A stretch of DNA of 17,079 nt from Candidatus Nomurabacteria bacterium. Lineage in GTDB: Bacteria; Patescibacteriota; Minisyncoccia; Phycocordibacterales; UBA1006. The notes under the pieces are model-generated. The model was not told the DNA's origin. It worked only from the letters and a program-made list of their open reading frames with translations, and did not search any database. The DNA is taken from contig CALRGS010000008.1 of assembly GCA_943357975.1 (NCBI GenBank), forward strand, positions 1 to 17,079, in the 5' to 3' direction. Both the position numbers and the translations under genes were made by a program. This document shows positions 5,308 through 11,790 of the stretch, piece by piece (the first letter of the stretch is position 1; the number at the start of each line of letters is the position of its first letter).

Positions 5308-6342
5308 ATGAAAAAAATATTTTTTTCAATCGTTACGTTGTTGATTTTAACTAACACACAACTATCTGCACAAGCGGCAAACGATACAACCCTTGCACTT
5401 GCTATTCGTAGCACTATACAAGGATTCTCAAACAACTACTGGTATACATTCGACAAAAAGAAGTTTGAACTAAACCAAGATAGTGCAAAACTCTATCAAC
5501 TTGTAACTAACAAAATTCTCACAAAGGATCATTTATACGATCATCAGAGCGCTTGGGATGCACTTACAGGTGAAGAGTATAAAAATACTAGTAAGAGAAA
5601 ATGGGAAAAGTACAATAAAAACAAGAGCTTTGTTACAGATGAAACAGGATATTGGTGTGGTATCTCCACTTATGCAAGCGCATTAGAGGAATGGAGAACA
5701 TTTCAAAAAACAGGAAATTGCAAAGGTTCATGGAGGGATCTAAAGGAAAAAGGAAACAAGATTTCCAAAATCAATACTATTATAGTAACCGAAACTAGTG
5801 ATCCAAGTTATCTGCCTTGGCATCCGACTATTTTACCAAGTGAGATCTTGGTTGGATACGCAAGTAGTGATTGCTGGAGAACACCCATAGCCCTTAGATA
5901 CAAAAAACCTAGATTGAATATGGTTTTGCTTACTGATTCACTAAGAAGCATGCTTGTTGACCCCGCTCGATTTGCTGTTATTGAAAAGCTGGTGAATGAT
6001 TCTAACTTGGTACAACCTTTACAAGTTGTACAGGCCACAACACAAGATTCAACTAAGTTCTCATTGATCGTTTCTAAGCAGGACACTATTTTGTTTCAAG
6101 ATTTCGCAAAAGAAGACGGGGACAAAATCTCTATTTACTTCGATGGAGAAATTGTACAAGAATCAGTCAGTATTGAGCATAGACCATACGCAGTACCAAC
6201 AAAATCAAGAAGTTCTTTAATTGAGATTATTGTTGAAAGTGAAGGATCAGAGTCGCCATGTACTTTGGAGGTTTTGATAAATAACAAACAATATTTGTTT
6301 TCCAAGAAACAAGGTGAAAGTATCGCTATTCTTAGAAAATAA
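5308..6342 (+). CDS. Large secreted protein of unknown function
   Basis: 344 residues. A signal peptide (MKKIFFSIVTLLILTNTQLSAQA, cleaved near residue 23) directs export. The middle carries tryptophan/cysteine-rich pieces (TGYWCGISTYASALEEWRTF, SSDCWRTPIALRY) without a family I recognise. The last ~90 residues (DGDKISIYFDGEIVQESVSI through ESEGSESPCTLEVLINNKQY) resemble a beta-rich C-terminal module seen in secreted bacterial proteins with a GD-(V/I)S-(I/L)Y-NG pattern and an EG-(S)-P-T stretch; that match is from memory and only moderately sure. The gene has its own consensus promoter at 5160-5188, a second weak -10 box close to the ATG, and a strong terminator at 6365-6395. It therefore forms an independent unit between repeat copies E and F. 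Confidence 0.87.
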   Translation: MKKIFFSIVTLLILTNTQLSAQAANDTTLALAIRSTIQGFSNNYWYTFDKKKFELNQDSAKLYQLVTNKILTKDHLYDHQSAWDALTGEEYKNTSKRKWEKYNKNKSFVTDETGYWCGISTYASALEEWRTFQKTGNCKGSWRDLKEKGNKISKINTIIVTETSDPSYLPWHPTILPSEILVGYASSDCWRTPIALRYKKPRLNMVLLTDSLRSMLVDPARFAVIEKLVNDSNLVQPLQVVQATTQDSTKFSLIVSKQDTILFQDFAKEDGDKISIYFDGEIVQESVSIEHRPYAVPTKSRSSLIEIIVESEGSESPCTLEVLINNKQYLFSKKQGESIAILRK

Positions 6343-6364
6343 AACCTCTTAACAAATCAACCGC

Positions 6365-6395
6365 AGTGCCTTCGAGAAATCGAGGGCACTTTTTT
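6365..6395 (+). terminator. Rho-independent terminator of the 5308-6342 gene
   Basis: AGTGCCTTCGA (6365-6375) pairs with TCGAGGGCACT (6380-6390) through a GAAA loop, with one G-T pair, followed by TTTTTT. It lies 22 bases after the stop codon. Confidence 0.9.
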
Positions 6396-6410
6396 ATTTA
6401 CCCCACATCC

Positions 6411-6443
6411 ACATAATCTCTGTACACCTCAGCAGTCCCCCGC
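6411..6443 (+). repeat. Dispersed intergenic repeat, degenerate copy F
   Basis: The right half, CCTCAGCAGTCCCCCGC (6427-6443), matches 16 of 17 bases of the repeat core and has the same orientation. The left half is not clearly alike. GAGG follows at 6449, as after copies A and C. It marks the right end of the repeat-bearing region. Confidence 0.65.
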
Positions 6444-6484
6444 CACAAGAGGCAATTCCTTGTTTTTATGCTATAACATCAAGT

Positions 6485-7150
6485 ATGAACATTAGACCTG
6501 ACCTGAAAGAAGTTCCTGCGATCATTCGGTCCGTACGACCCATGCTCTTGCCTTATTTTGGAAACATTAAAACAACAGAGAAGGCTGGTAGAATTCACGA
6601 TGTGATAACGGAGCTTGATACTCAAATTGAAACCTACTTAAAGGAAAAGTTTTTTGAAATCCTTCCCACCGTTGGTTTTTTTGGAGAAGAATCGGGAGGG
6701 GAAAAGAATAATAATTTTTGGCTTGTTGATCCAATTGATGGGACACTCCCCTTTGCTCGAGGAATTCCTTTTTGCACGACCATGGTTGCCCTCATTGAAA
6801 ATGGTGAGGTAGTATTTTCTGCTATTTACAATTTTGTTACCGATACCTTATTTTTAGCTGAAAAAGGAAAGGGTGCTTGGGAAAATGATATTCAAATTCA
6901 TGTGAGCGACCACCCACTTAAGGGTGCCCTTATTAAGTTTGAAACTATTAGAGAAGACACTACTCACAACGCATTTAAAGACCGTATATACCATCAAGCT
7001 ATTCCTTTTGAAACAGTTGTTGCTGGTCATGAATTCTGCCTTGTTGCATCAGGAAAAATTGACGGGCGTATTTGCATTAATCCCTATGGCAAGGATTATG
7101 ATTTTGCACCGGGAGCACTACTTGTTTCTGCGCCTGGATCAATCGTTTGA
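6485..7150 (+). CDS. Inositol-monophosphatase-family protein, probably 3'-truncated
   Basis: 221 residues of the IMPase/FIG-type metal-dependent phosphatase superfamily. Visible motifs: FFGEESG (residues 65-71, metal-binding Glu), WLVDPIDGT (79-87, metal ligands), and DYDFAPGALLV (204-214), the equivalent of the family's WD-AAG-LLV motif. Known members hydrolyse inositol phosphates, 3'-phosphoadenosine phosphate or sugar bisphosphates; the substrate is not clear here. The usual length is about 250-270 residues, and the closing EAGG-V-D--G region plus the last helix are missing: the frame stops right after ALLVSAPGSIV. The end overlaps a convergent truncated gene at 7096-7260, so a deletion junction is likely. 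TGC-TATAAC (6469-6477) ends seven bases before the ATG, another leaderless-type start. Confidence 0.85.
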   Translation: MNIRPDLKEVPAIIRSVRPMLLPYFGNIKTTEKAGRIHDVITELDTQIETYLKEKFFEILPTVGFFGEESGGEKNNNFWLVDPIDGTLPFARGIPFCTTMVALIENGEVVFSAIYNFVTDTLFLAEKGKGAWENDIQIHVSDHPLKGALIKFETIREDTTHNAFKDRIYHQAIPFETVVAGHEFCLVASGKIDGRICINPYGKDYDFAPGALLVSAPGSIV

Positions 7151-7260
7151 CCGAGAGTGAATGGATTTGTTCGGGGTGCAGCAAAAGATACCAGTGGATA
7201 AAAAATGGATATGATCATTAAAAAACTTAAAAATACAAGGTTTCTTCTAAGAACATACAT
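7096..7260 (-). pseudogene. 5' fragment of a secreted surface-protein gene
   Basis: From ATG 7260 the frame gives 54 residues: a signal peptide (MYVLRRNLVFLSFLMIISIF to about SFA, residue 27), then APRTNPFTLGQTIDPGAE. A GQT-(L/I)-DPG stretch just after the signal peptide is, from memory, a common start of long surface proteins in Parcubacteria-type genomes, normally followed by a cysteine-containing segment and hundreds of residues. Here the frame runs into the end of the phosphatase gene and stops after 13 more residues. The promoter looks intact: TATAAT (7267-7272 on the minus strand) ends six bases before the ATG, and an ACTTCC/GGAAGT palindrome lies at 7276-7291. The start at 7326 would be too far upstream of this promoter. 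Confidence 0.55.
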
Positions 7261-7454
7261 CCCATAATTATAATTCACTTCCTGAGGGAAGTACAGTGGA
7301 AAACTTTTCTTAATAGGCCTTATCAATTTGATGGTAACTTACTCTGTTCGGATATCGATTTGGGTACAAAAAATGCTTGTGCCCTGAGTTAACCAACTGT
7401 TCAATTCTTAAGAAATATGCACGGAGATATGAATATATTCAGTGTAACCAATTA

Positions 7455-7490
7455 AAAACACCCTTTGGAATCCCAATGGGTGTTTTCTTT
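7455..7490. terminator. Bidirectional terminator
   Basis: AAAACACCC (7455-7463) pairs with GGGTGTTTT (7478-7486), and an inner TTGG/CCAA stem closes the loop AATC. A-rich and T-rich tails flank both sides. It lies 17 bases beyond the stop of the minus-strand gene 7507-7977. The rest of 7261-7506 shows no gene. Confidence 0.85.
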
Positions 7491-7506
7491 TTAGTGCCTT
7501 GCGTAG

Positions 7507-7977
7507 CTAGGCTCTATTTCGCCATGTTTTTTCGGACTTGTTGGAATGAGATCTCGCGGTAGCTTCTTGTTTCAAATGCTTCGTACCTTTTGGTCGCGGA
7601 CCAAATGCAGTTTCCACTTGTTCCTGAGTAATATTGTAAGCTTGTAAAATTTCATGAAGTGATTTTCCTGATGCAATTTCGTCTTCGATCTGGCCTACAT
7701 CAAGCCCCAATTTTGTCGCAATCGTTGCGATCTGTGTGTTGGACAACTTGTGTCTACCTTTTTCATCGACTACTGCACCAAGCGCACCTCGGATTTGCCT
7801 CATAGTGATATGGTGTCCTTCGAGAACAACTTTAATGGGCTTCCCTGAAGCGATTTCACTTCGGATACTTGCAATCTCATTAGGATTCAATTGTAAATTT
7901 GCTGCAAATGCGGTACTGGAACTTAAAATAAGAAATAGTGCTATCATTCCCCCAGTAATAAATACTTTCTTTCGCAT
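7507..7977 (-). CDS. Secreted protein with a duplicated EIASGK motif
   Basis: 156 residues; no family recognised. The signal peptide MRKKVFITGGMIALFLIL to AFA is probably cut near residue 25. The mature part contains two copies of a ~28-residue unit, at 41-68 (EIASGKPIKVVLEGHHITMR then QIRGALGA) and 100-127 (EIASGKSLHEILQAYNITQE then QVETAFG). Each reads as helix, turn, helix with the pattern EIASGK-----L----IT--Q(I/V)--A(L/F)G, so a small helical repeat fold is likely. The C-terminus is basic (KGTKHLKQ to KTWRNRA). The gene diverges from the sigma factor at 8112 across 134 bases that hold an inverted repeat, so the two may be co-regulated. No TATAAT-type box is obvious upstream, which could mean control by the neighbouring sigma factor (inference). 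Confidence 0.85.
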   Translation of the reverse strand: MRKKVFITGGMIALFLILSSSTAFAANLQLNPNEIASIRSEIASGKPIKVVLEGHHITMRQIRGALGAVVDEKGRHKLSNTQIATIATKLGLDVGQIEDEIASGKSLHEILQAYNITQEQVETAFGPRPKGTKHLKQEATARSHSNKSEKTWRNRA

Positions 7978-8022
7978 GGTGTGTGCTGGAACGCAAGAGG
8001 TTGGTAAGGTTGATAAATATTT

Positions 8023-8045
8023 GATGCGGCATACGACGTCGCATC
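8023..8045. promoter_or_regulatory. Inverted repeat between divergent genes
   Basis: GATGCG (8023-8028) and CGCATC (8040-8045) flank an 11-base centre containing GACGTC. It lies in the region shared by the secreted-protein gene (-) and the sigma-factor gene (+), so it is a candidate operator or hairpin. Confidence 0.35.
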
Positions 8046-8111
8046 TACTTATTTATACGGCGATTCCTTTTTTTCTGGTGCAAGAATAGACAAATATGTT
8101 ATCGTAACACC

Positions 8112-8711
8112 ATGGACAAGACTGATGCGCAACTTGTAAACGAAATTCTCCTTGATACACAAGGATCTTTTGAGGAGCTTGTTACTCGTTATACCAAACC
8201 TCTGTATAACTTCACTCTTCGCCTCACAGGAAGCGTTCAAACTGCCGAGGACTTGGTTCAAGAAACCTTTATTAAAGTCTGGAAAAACCTTACCCGCTAC
8301 GACCCTCAACAAAGTTTTCGTGCGTGGATCTTCACTATTGCGCGCAATACGACTACTGACTATCTACGTAAGAAAAAAACTATTCCCTTCTCGGTACTTT
8401 CCAAGGACGAACACCTCTTCGAGGAAACCCTTTCGGATGACGCAACGATTCCCGATGAAACCCTAGCACAACTTGAAGACACCGCATCGCTTGAAAAACT
8501 CCTTGCAACCCTCCCTATTGATTATCAAATGGTACTCCTCCTCCATTACCAAGAAGGTCTCACGTTTGAGGAGATTGGTGATGTGGTCGACAAACCACCC
8601 AACACCGTAAAAAGTTGGCATCGACGTGCCATTCTAGAACTACGCACCAACCTCACCCGGCCGCCTGACGGCGACCACCCTCTCCACTATCGTGGAGAGG
8701 GTCACATCTGA
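8112..8711 (+). CDS. ECF-type RNA polymerase sigma factor
   Basis: 199 residues. Sigma region 2 is at about 18-88: SFEELVTRYTKPLYNFTLRL, the AEDLVQETFIKVWKNL core-binding helix, and FRAWIFTIARNTTTDYLRKK for -10 recognition. A linker of about 45 residues leads to region 4 (about 130-180): LPIDYQMVLLLHYQEGLTFE, EIGDVVDKPPNTVKSWHRRA, the helix-turn-helix for -35 contacts. Regions 1 and 3 are absent, as usual for ECF (sigma-70 group 4) factors, which redirect RNA polymerase to a small regulon in response to envelope or stress signals. The last ~14 residues (DGDHPLHYRGEGHI) are encoded by an 11-bp palindrome and look like an added tail. The genes at 8757 and 9166 encode small membrane proteins in the same direction and are candidates for the cognate anti-sigma system. 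Upstream, TATGTT ends 11 bases before the ATG. Confidence 0.95.
   Translation: MDKTDAQLVNEILLDTQGSFEELVTRYTKPLYNFTLRLTGSVQTAEDLVQETFIKVWKNLTRYDPQQSFRAWIFTIARNTTTDYLRKKKTIPFSVLSKDEHLFEETLSDDATIPDETLAQLEDTASLEKLLATLPIDYQMVLLLHYQEGLTFEEIGDVVDKPPNTVKSWHRRAILELRTNLTRPPDGDHPLHYRGEGHI
8677..8702. repeat. Palindrome inside the 3' end of the sigma-factor gene
   Basis: ACCCTCTCCAC (8677-8687) and GTGGAGAGGGT (8692-8702) form a perfect 11-bp stem around TATC. It lies within the last codons, seven bases before the stop, with no T-run after it, so it is probably not a normal terminator. It shares the CCCTCTCC/GGAGAGGG arms with the element at 16484-16518. Confidence 0.7.
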
Positions 8712-8756
8712 CCTACGCACCAAAAACCTTTATAATCTCGTATAACTAATTAACCT

Positions 8757-9164
8757 ATGGATCCAAAACTTACTAAAATTTTCTGTGATTTCCAAGTAGA
8801 ACCTCGCCAATATCTCTGCGCGGATATTTGCCATGTCATTGTCCTTCGTGAAAAACGCTCTCGGCATATCAAATTCTTTGGCTACACTATCATTGCAATA
8901 ACTGCCCTTATAGCTATTGTTCCTACAAGTATCAGTCTCGTGCACCAACTGGGGCAATCTGGATTTGGCCAATATGCATCGCTTGTGGTTTCTGATGCTG
9001 GAGCCCTTACTGGATATTGGAAACAATTTGCAGTAACTCTTGCAGAGTCAATTCCAGGAGTAAGCCTTGCCCTTGTCCTCGGAATAATACTCATCCTTGG
9101 ATGGTCGGCTCGAAATGCTATCCAACAAACCAAACCATTATCAACTATTCGAAGGTATGCCTAA
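8757..9164 (+). CDS. Membrane protein downstream of the ECF sigma factor
   Basis: 135 residues; family not recognised. The first ~38 residues are soluble with three cysteines (FCDFQVEPRQYLCADIC) and a basic stretch REKRSRHIKF; then a transmembrane helix at about 41-61, an outer loop of about 37 residues and a second helix at about 99-116, ending in a short basic tail. Both ends should lie in the cytoplasm. A cytoplasmic N-terminal domain tethered to the membrane and encoded right after an ECF factor is the usual arrangement of an anti-sigma factor, but the classical HxxxCxxC zinc motif is not present, so this role is only a hypothesis. TATAAC ends ten bases before the ATG and TATAAT lies at 8731-8736, so it may be transcribed separately from the sigma gene. 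Its stop falls two bases before the next ATG. Confidence 0.8.
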   Translation: MDPKLTKIFCDFQVEPRQYLCADICHVIVLREKRSRHIKFFGYTIIAITALIAIVPTSISLVHQLGQSGFGQYASLVVSDAGALTGYWKQFAVTLAESIPGVSLALVLGIILILGWSARNAIQQTKPLSTIRRYA

Positions 9165-9165
9165 T

Positions 9166-9618
9166 ATGGAACAAGAACCAAAAAAAATAAGTTGGCACGA
9201 ACGAGCTCAAACAGTTCTCCGTCATGTAGCGCAGTCAAATAAGATAAGTATGGTTATGTATGGTATTGGAATCCTCCTCATTGCAATTATTATTTTTCAA
9301 ACAGGCATGATCATTGGACGTGGCAAGGAAAGTATTATCAATGAACAAAAAGAGCGCTACCCTATCAATCAACCTCTCCCTACTGCACACGGGACTGCTG
9401 GAAAAATTATTTCTATCAACCTTCCCACCCTCCTTGTTGCAGATGAAGACCATACTGAAAAAATGGTATTGCTTCGTGATGAAACTATTATTCGATCACT
9501 GAGAGCAAGTCTTCTCCCTAACGAACTGAGTCTCGATGATTATATTGTTGTCATCGGAACACCAACTACCAAGGGCTATGTTCAAGCCAACCTCATTCGT
9601 GTGTTACCAAAAAACTAA
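9166..9618 (+). CDS. Single-pass membrane protein with an OB-like outer domain
   Basis: 150 residues from ATG 9166. That start follows the upstream stop (9162-9164) by one base and lies ten bases after GAAGG (9151-9155); ATG 9157, overlapping the upstream gene, is the alternative. A cytoplasmic N-terminus (EQEPKKISWHERAQTVLRH) leads to one helix (about 31-49), a linker, then a beta-rich domain at about 76-148: GTAGKIISINLPTLLVADED, a charged middle, LDDYIVVIGTPTTKGYVQA and NLIRVLP. The G-V/I-I-x-(I/V) start and the D-IVVIG----G-VQA-LIRV end resemble DUF5666-like small beta-barrel domains common in secreted proteins of these lineages. It is probably translated with the 8757 gene, and the pair may sense or transmit an envelope signal to the sigma factor (inference). 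Confidence 0.82.
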   Translation: MEQEPKKISWHERAQTVLRHVAQSNKISMVMYGIGILLIAIIIFQTGMIIGRGKESIINEQKERYPINQPLPTAHGTAGKIISINLPTLLVADEDHTEKMVLLRDETIIRSLRASLLPNELSLDDYIVVIGTPTTKGYVQANLIRVLPKN

Positions 9619-9683
9619 TTTCGCTCTCTATCACTAGACCCACTTCCTTTACAATCGGAACATTGGTACAATACTAACTAGCT

Positions 9684-10160
9684 ATGATCCACGCGCAAAC
9701 AAAAAAATATGAATGGGATGCGTTTGAATATGAACACCAGGAAAAATCTACTGACTGGTATTGGGCACTAGGAATTATTGTGGTTGTCGGATGTATCTTG
9801 TGTATTATCTCGCATAACTATTTGTTTGCGGTACTTCTTGCTTTTGGTGGAGGAATGATGGGGTATTACGGAAATGAAAAACCGAGACCAGTACACGTGG
9901 AACTTTCTGATATAGGAATAAAGCTTGACCGGGACATGTATATTTATGAGACTATAGGAAATTTTTGGATGTACACTGATCATAAAAATCATCAACGTAT
10001 TACGTTTATTACTGGACGCAAGGTCATGCCTCAGACAACCGTCACCCTTCCTGACTCCATTCCAGCAACTGACATTCGTACTTATCTGCTCACCTTCCTC
10101 GAAGAAAAAGAGCTCAAGCCCAATGTCCTTGATTTACTAGCGGAGAGTGTTGGTCTCTAA
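9684..10160 (+). CDS. Conserved two-helix membrane protein of CPR type
   Basis: 158 residues. The soluble start YEWDAFEYEHQEKSTDWYW is followed by two closely spaced helices (about 27-45 and 47-65), then a soluble domain of about 90 residues beginning RPVHVELSDIGIKLDRDMYI and ending with helical ALTLL-type segments (TDIRTYLLTFLEEKELKP). The layout, with E-Y-H--KS-DWYW before a helical hairpin and a PH-like beta domain after it, matches a hypothetical protein family I know from many Patescibacteria; no function is assigned. The domain should be cytoplasmic. An extended -10 (TGG-TACAAT, 9664-9672) ends 11 bases before the ATG, and a terminator follows seven bases after the stop, so the gene is monocistronic. 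Confidence 0.85.
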   Translation: MIHAQTKKYEWDAFEYEHQEKSTDWYWALGIIVVVGCILCIISHNYLFAVLLAFGGGMMGYYGNEKPRPVHVELSDIGIKLDRDMYIYETIGNFWMYTDHKNHQRITFITGRKVMPQTTVTLPDSIPATDIRTYLLTFLEEKELKPNVLDLLAESVGL

Positions 10161-10166
10161 AAAGAA

Positions 10167-10188
10167 CCCTTGAAAAAGGGCTTTTTTT
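10167..10188 (+). terminator. Rho-independent terminator of the 9684-10160 gene
   Basis: CCCTT (10167-10171) and AAGGG (10176-10180) close a GAAA loop, followed by C and seven T. Confidence 0.88.
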
Positions 10189-10201
10189 ATAGTAAGCTGT
10201 G

Positions 10202-10231
10202 CCCTGCGTAGCGCGCATGCGTGAAGCAGGG
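10202..10231. other. Hairpin directly upstream of tRNA-Arg
   Basis: CCCTGC (10202-10207) pairs with GCAGGG (10226-10231), with a GCGCATGCG core between. The right arm runs into the first base of the tRNA, so the hairpin may be part of the tRNA precursor 5' leader or its processing site. Confidence 0.4.
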
Positions 10232-10305
10232 GTCCCGTAGTTCAACGGATAGAATGCGAGCTTGCGGAGTTTGCGATCTAGGTTCGATTCCTAGCGGGAT
10301 CACCA
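10231..10305 (+). tRNA. tRNA-Arg (anticodon GCG), CCA encoded
   Basis: 75 nt. The acceptor GGTCCCG (10231-10237) pairs with CGGGATC (10295-10301), followed by discriminator A and encoded CCA (10303-10305). The D stem is GTTC/GAAT. The anticodon stem is CGAGC/GTTTG with two G-T pairs, and the loop TTGCGGA places GCG at 10264-10266. The T arm is CTAGG-TTCGATT-CCTAG. GCG reads CGC and CGU directly; most bacteria instead use an ACG anticodon whose first base is changed to inosine by TadA. Confidence 0.92.
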
Positions 10306-10325
10306 ATTTGAATTAAATAAAAAAA

Positions 10326-10356
10326 TCGCCCGAGATTGCTCTCAGGCGACTGTTTT
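10326..10356 (+). terminator. Terminator of tRNA-Arg
   Basis: TCGCC (10326-10330) pairs with GGCGA (10345-10349), with an inner GAG/CTC stem, followed closely by TTTTT. It lies 20 bases after the tRNA. Confidence 0.8.
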
Positions 10357-10452
10357 TACGATCCGAAGCAAGGGACATGAGCTAGGCCTGCCGTTTCCTT
10401 GGACCAGGATTAGAAAGTAGTAAAATCCTCCTGTTCTCATTTACCTTGATAA

Positions 10453-11007
10453 CTACTTGATACCTTCGGATATAACATAACGACTCAAATTAACGTGATA
10501 AAAACCTCCTGATTGGCTAACCGAGACACTAACAGGGTTAGTTCTTTTGTTTTCCAATTTTGGAACAAGAAAGACAATGTTGTAGTTTTTCTTGTTCCTA
10601 GGAAAATTCCAACGTGCCCTTTCCTTGAAATCAGACCCAAAAGCACTAGCGTTTTCGTACAAAAGAATACCTCGAGCTGCTGGAGAGGTTGTTACCTGCA
10701 TAATGTAGGCTGTATATTCGATAACCCCTTCGTCTCCACCCAAAGACTTTCTCGTATCACTCACTACAAAGAAACTCTTGAACATTTTTTGCCATAAATT
10801 TGTATCATGGCTCGACATTCGCAAATCAAATGATCCGTATGGAATTACCTGTTTCTTACCTGCAGCATCAGAAAACTTAAGATTCTCAGGCAGCGAGTAT
10901 CCAGGAAATGTTTTCGCGATCTGGATGCAAGAGTCTTGATCAAATTGTCGAGAAGTTGAGTATGTGGTTACTGTGTGACCTAAAATTAACTCTGTTTTCT
11001 TTTTCAT
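10453..11007 (-). CDS. Hypothetical protein
   Basis: 184 residues; no family recognised. There is no signal peptide or transmembrane helix, so it is probably cytoplasmic. The composition is mixed, with alternating beta-like and polar stretches (GVIEYTAYIMQVTTSPAARG, NIVFLVPKLENKRTNPVSVS), which suggests a mostly beta or alpha/beta globular domain. The single cysteine is near residue 28. It ends in TAG. A weak TAAAAC hexamer (11015-11020 on the minus strand) ends seven bases before the ATG, fitting the leaderless pattern. It is transcribed divergently from the 11134 gene. An AGGATT/AATCCT inverted repeat about 25 bases past its stop may help termination but has no T-run. Confidence 0.75.
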   Translation of the reverse strand: MKKKTELILGHTVTTYSTSRQFDQDSCIQIAKTFPGYSLPENLKFSDAAGKKQVIPYGSFDLRMSSHDTNLWQKMFKSFFVVSDTRKSLGGDEGVIEYTAYIMQVTTSPAARGILLYENASAFGSDFKERARWNFPRNKKNYNIVFLVPKLENKRTNPVSVSVSQSGGFYHVNLSRYVISEGIK

Positions 11008-11133
11008 AGTGTTTGTTTTAATTATTAAAGAATGAATTCCCTCCTAGACTACTCTTAGGCCTAGTGGATGTTAAGTTTTTTAGCAGATAGAACAGATTTG
11101 TATCTTTTTGTTATATATGGTAGATTTTCAAAT

Positions 11134-11769
11134 ATGATCAAGATTCAGGACGTCGTGCGAGATATTGTATATAACGAGGAAGAGGCCCTGTATGCCCTAG
11201 CAGAGGGATACATGAACCTCTCAGCGTATGCAAAGAGGATTCGCAAAGAGGTAGAACATGCCTCCAAAAAAGGAGTTCATATTCCAGGGATCGTAGTTGC
11301 TCTTTCGCGTGTGCAAAAAGAATTAAAAAAGGTGCACCCTCTTATCCAGGACGTTACCATCAATAACATCACCACCAAGTCCCCTCTTTCTGAAATTGTA
11401 TTCGAGAAAACACCACTCATACTTTCAAAACTTTCATCGCTTTATGAAAAAGTTAAAACCACAAGTGATGATTTTCTTACAATGACACTTTCTACTTCTG
11501 AAGTAACGGTTATTTGTTCAGATAAAATAAAGGACTCGGTATTAAAGCACTTCAAGGAAACCCCTCGAATGATCGAGCCTGGACTTGCCTCACTTGGAAT
11601 ATCTATTGATCCCAAATATTATCCCATGCCAAATATCACCTACTCACTCATTCGCAGAATTGCCCGAAAGCGTATTCCTCTCGCAGAGACCATTACTACT
11701 CATACTGAAATTATCTTTGTGTTCCCTAAACAAAGTCTTTCTGAGGTGCTTAATTTGTTTCAACCATAA
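11134..11769 (+). CDS. Conserved hypothetical cytoplasmic protein (ACT-like C-terminal half)
   Basis: 211 residues from ATG 11134. The upstream ATG at 11068 is less likely because an extended -10 (TGG-TAGATT, 11118-11126) ends seven bases before 11134. The first ~65 residues are helical (VRDIVYNEEEALYALAEGYM then NLSAYAKRIRKEVEHASKKG), resembling a helix-turn-helix or coiled bundle. The remainder shows strand/helix units (SEVTVICSDKIKDSVLKHFK and TEIIFVFPKQSLSEVLNLF) with spacing like an ACT-type small-molecule binding fold. Proteins of this layout occur in CPR genomes, sometimes annotated as aspartate-kinase-like, but I would not assign an enzyme activity: no kinase domain is present. It is monocistronic with a strong terminator directly at its end. 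Confidence 0.8.
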   Translation: MIKIQDVVRDIVYNEEEALYALAEGYMNLSAYAKRIRKEVEHASKKGVHIPGIVVALSRVQKELKKVHPLIQDVTINNITTKSPLSEIVFEKTPLILSKLSSLYEKVKTTSDDFLTMTLSTSEVTVICSDKIKDSVLKHFKETPRMIEPGLASLGISIDPKYYPMPNITYSLIRRIARKRIPLAETITTHTEIIFVFPKQSLSEVLNLFQP

Positions 11770-11790
11770 AAACCTCCGCTGGAGGTTTTT
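11768..11790. terminator. Shared bidirectional terminator
   Basis: AAAAACCTCC (11768-11777) and GGAGGTTTTT (11781-11790) form a perfect 10-bp stem around GCT. It lies between two convergent genes and overlaps the last codon of both, so one element serves the 11134 gene (+) and the HD gene (-). Confidence 0.92.

Noticed and set aside
7377..7562. 61-codon plus-strand frame between the terminator region and the 7507 gene
   Set aside because: It runs through the terminator at 7455-7490 and into the minus-strand secreted gene, with no start signal.
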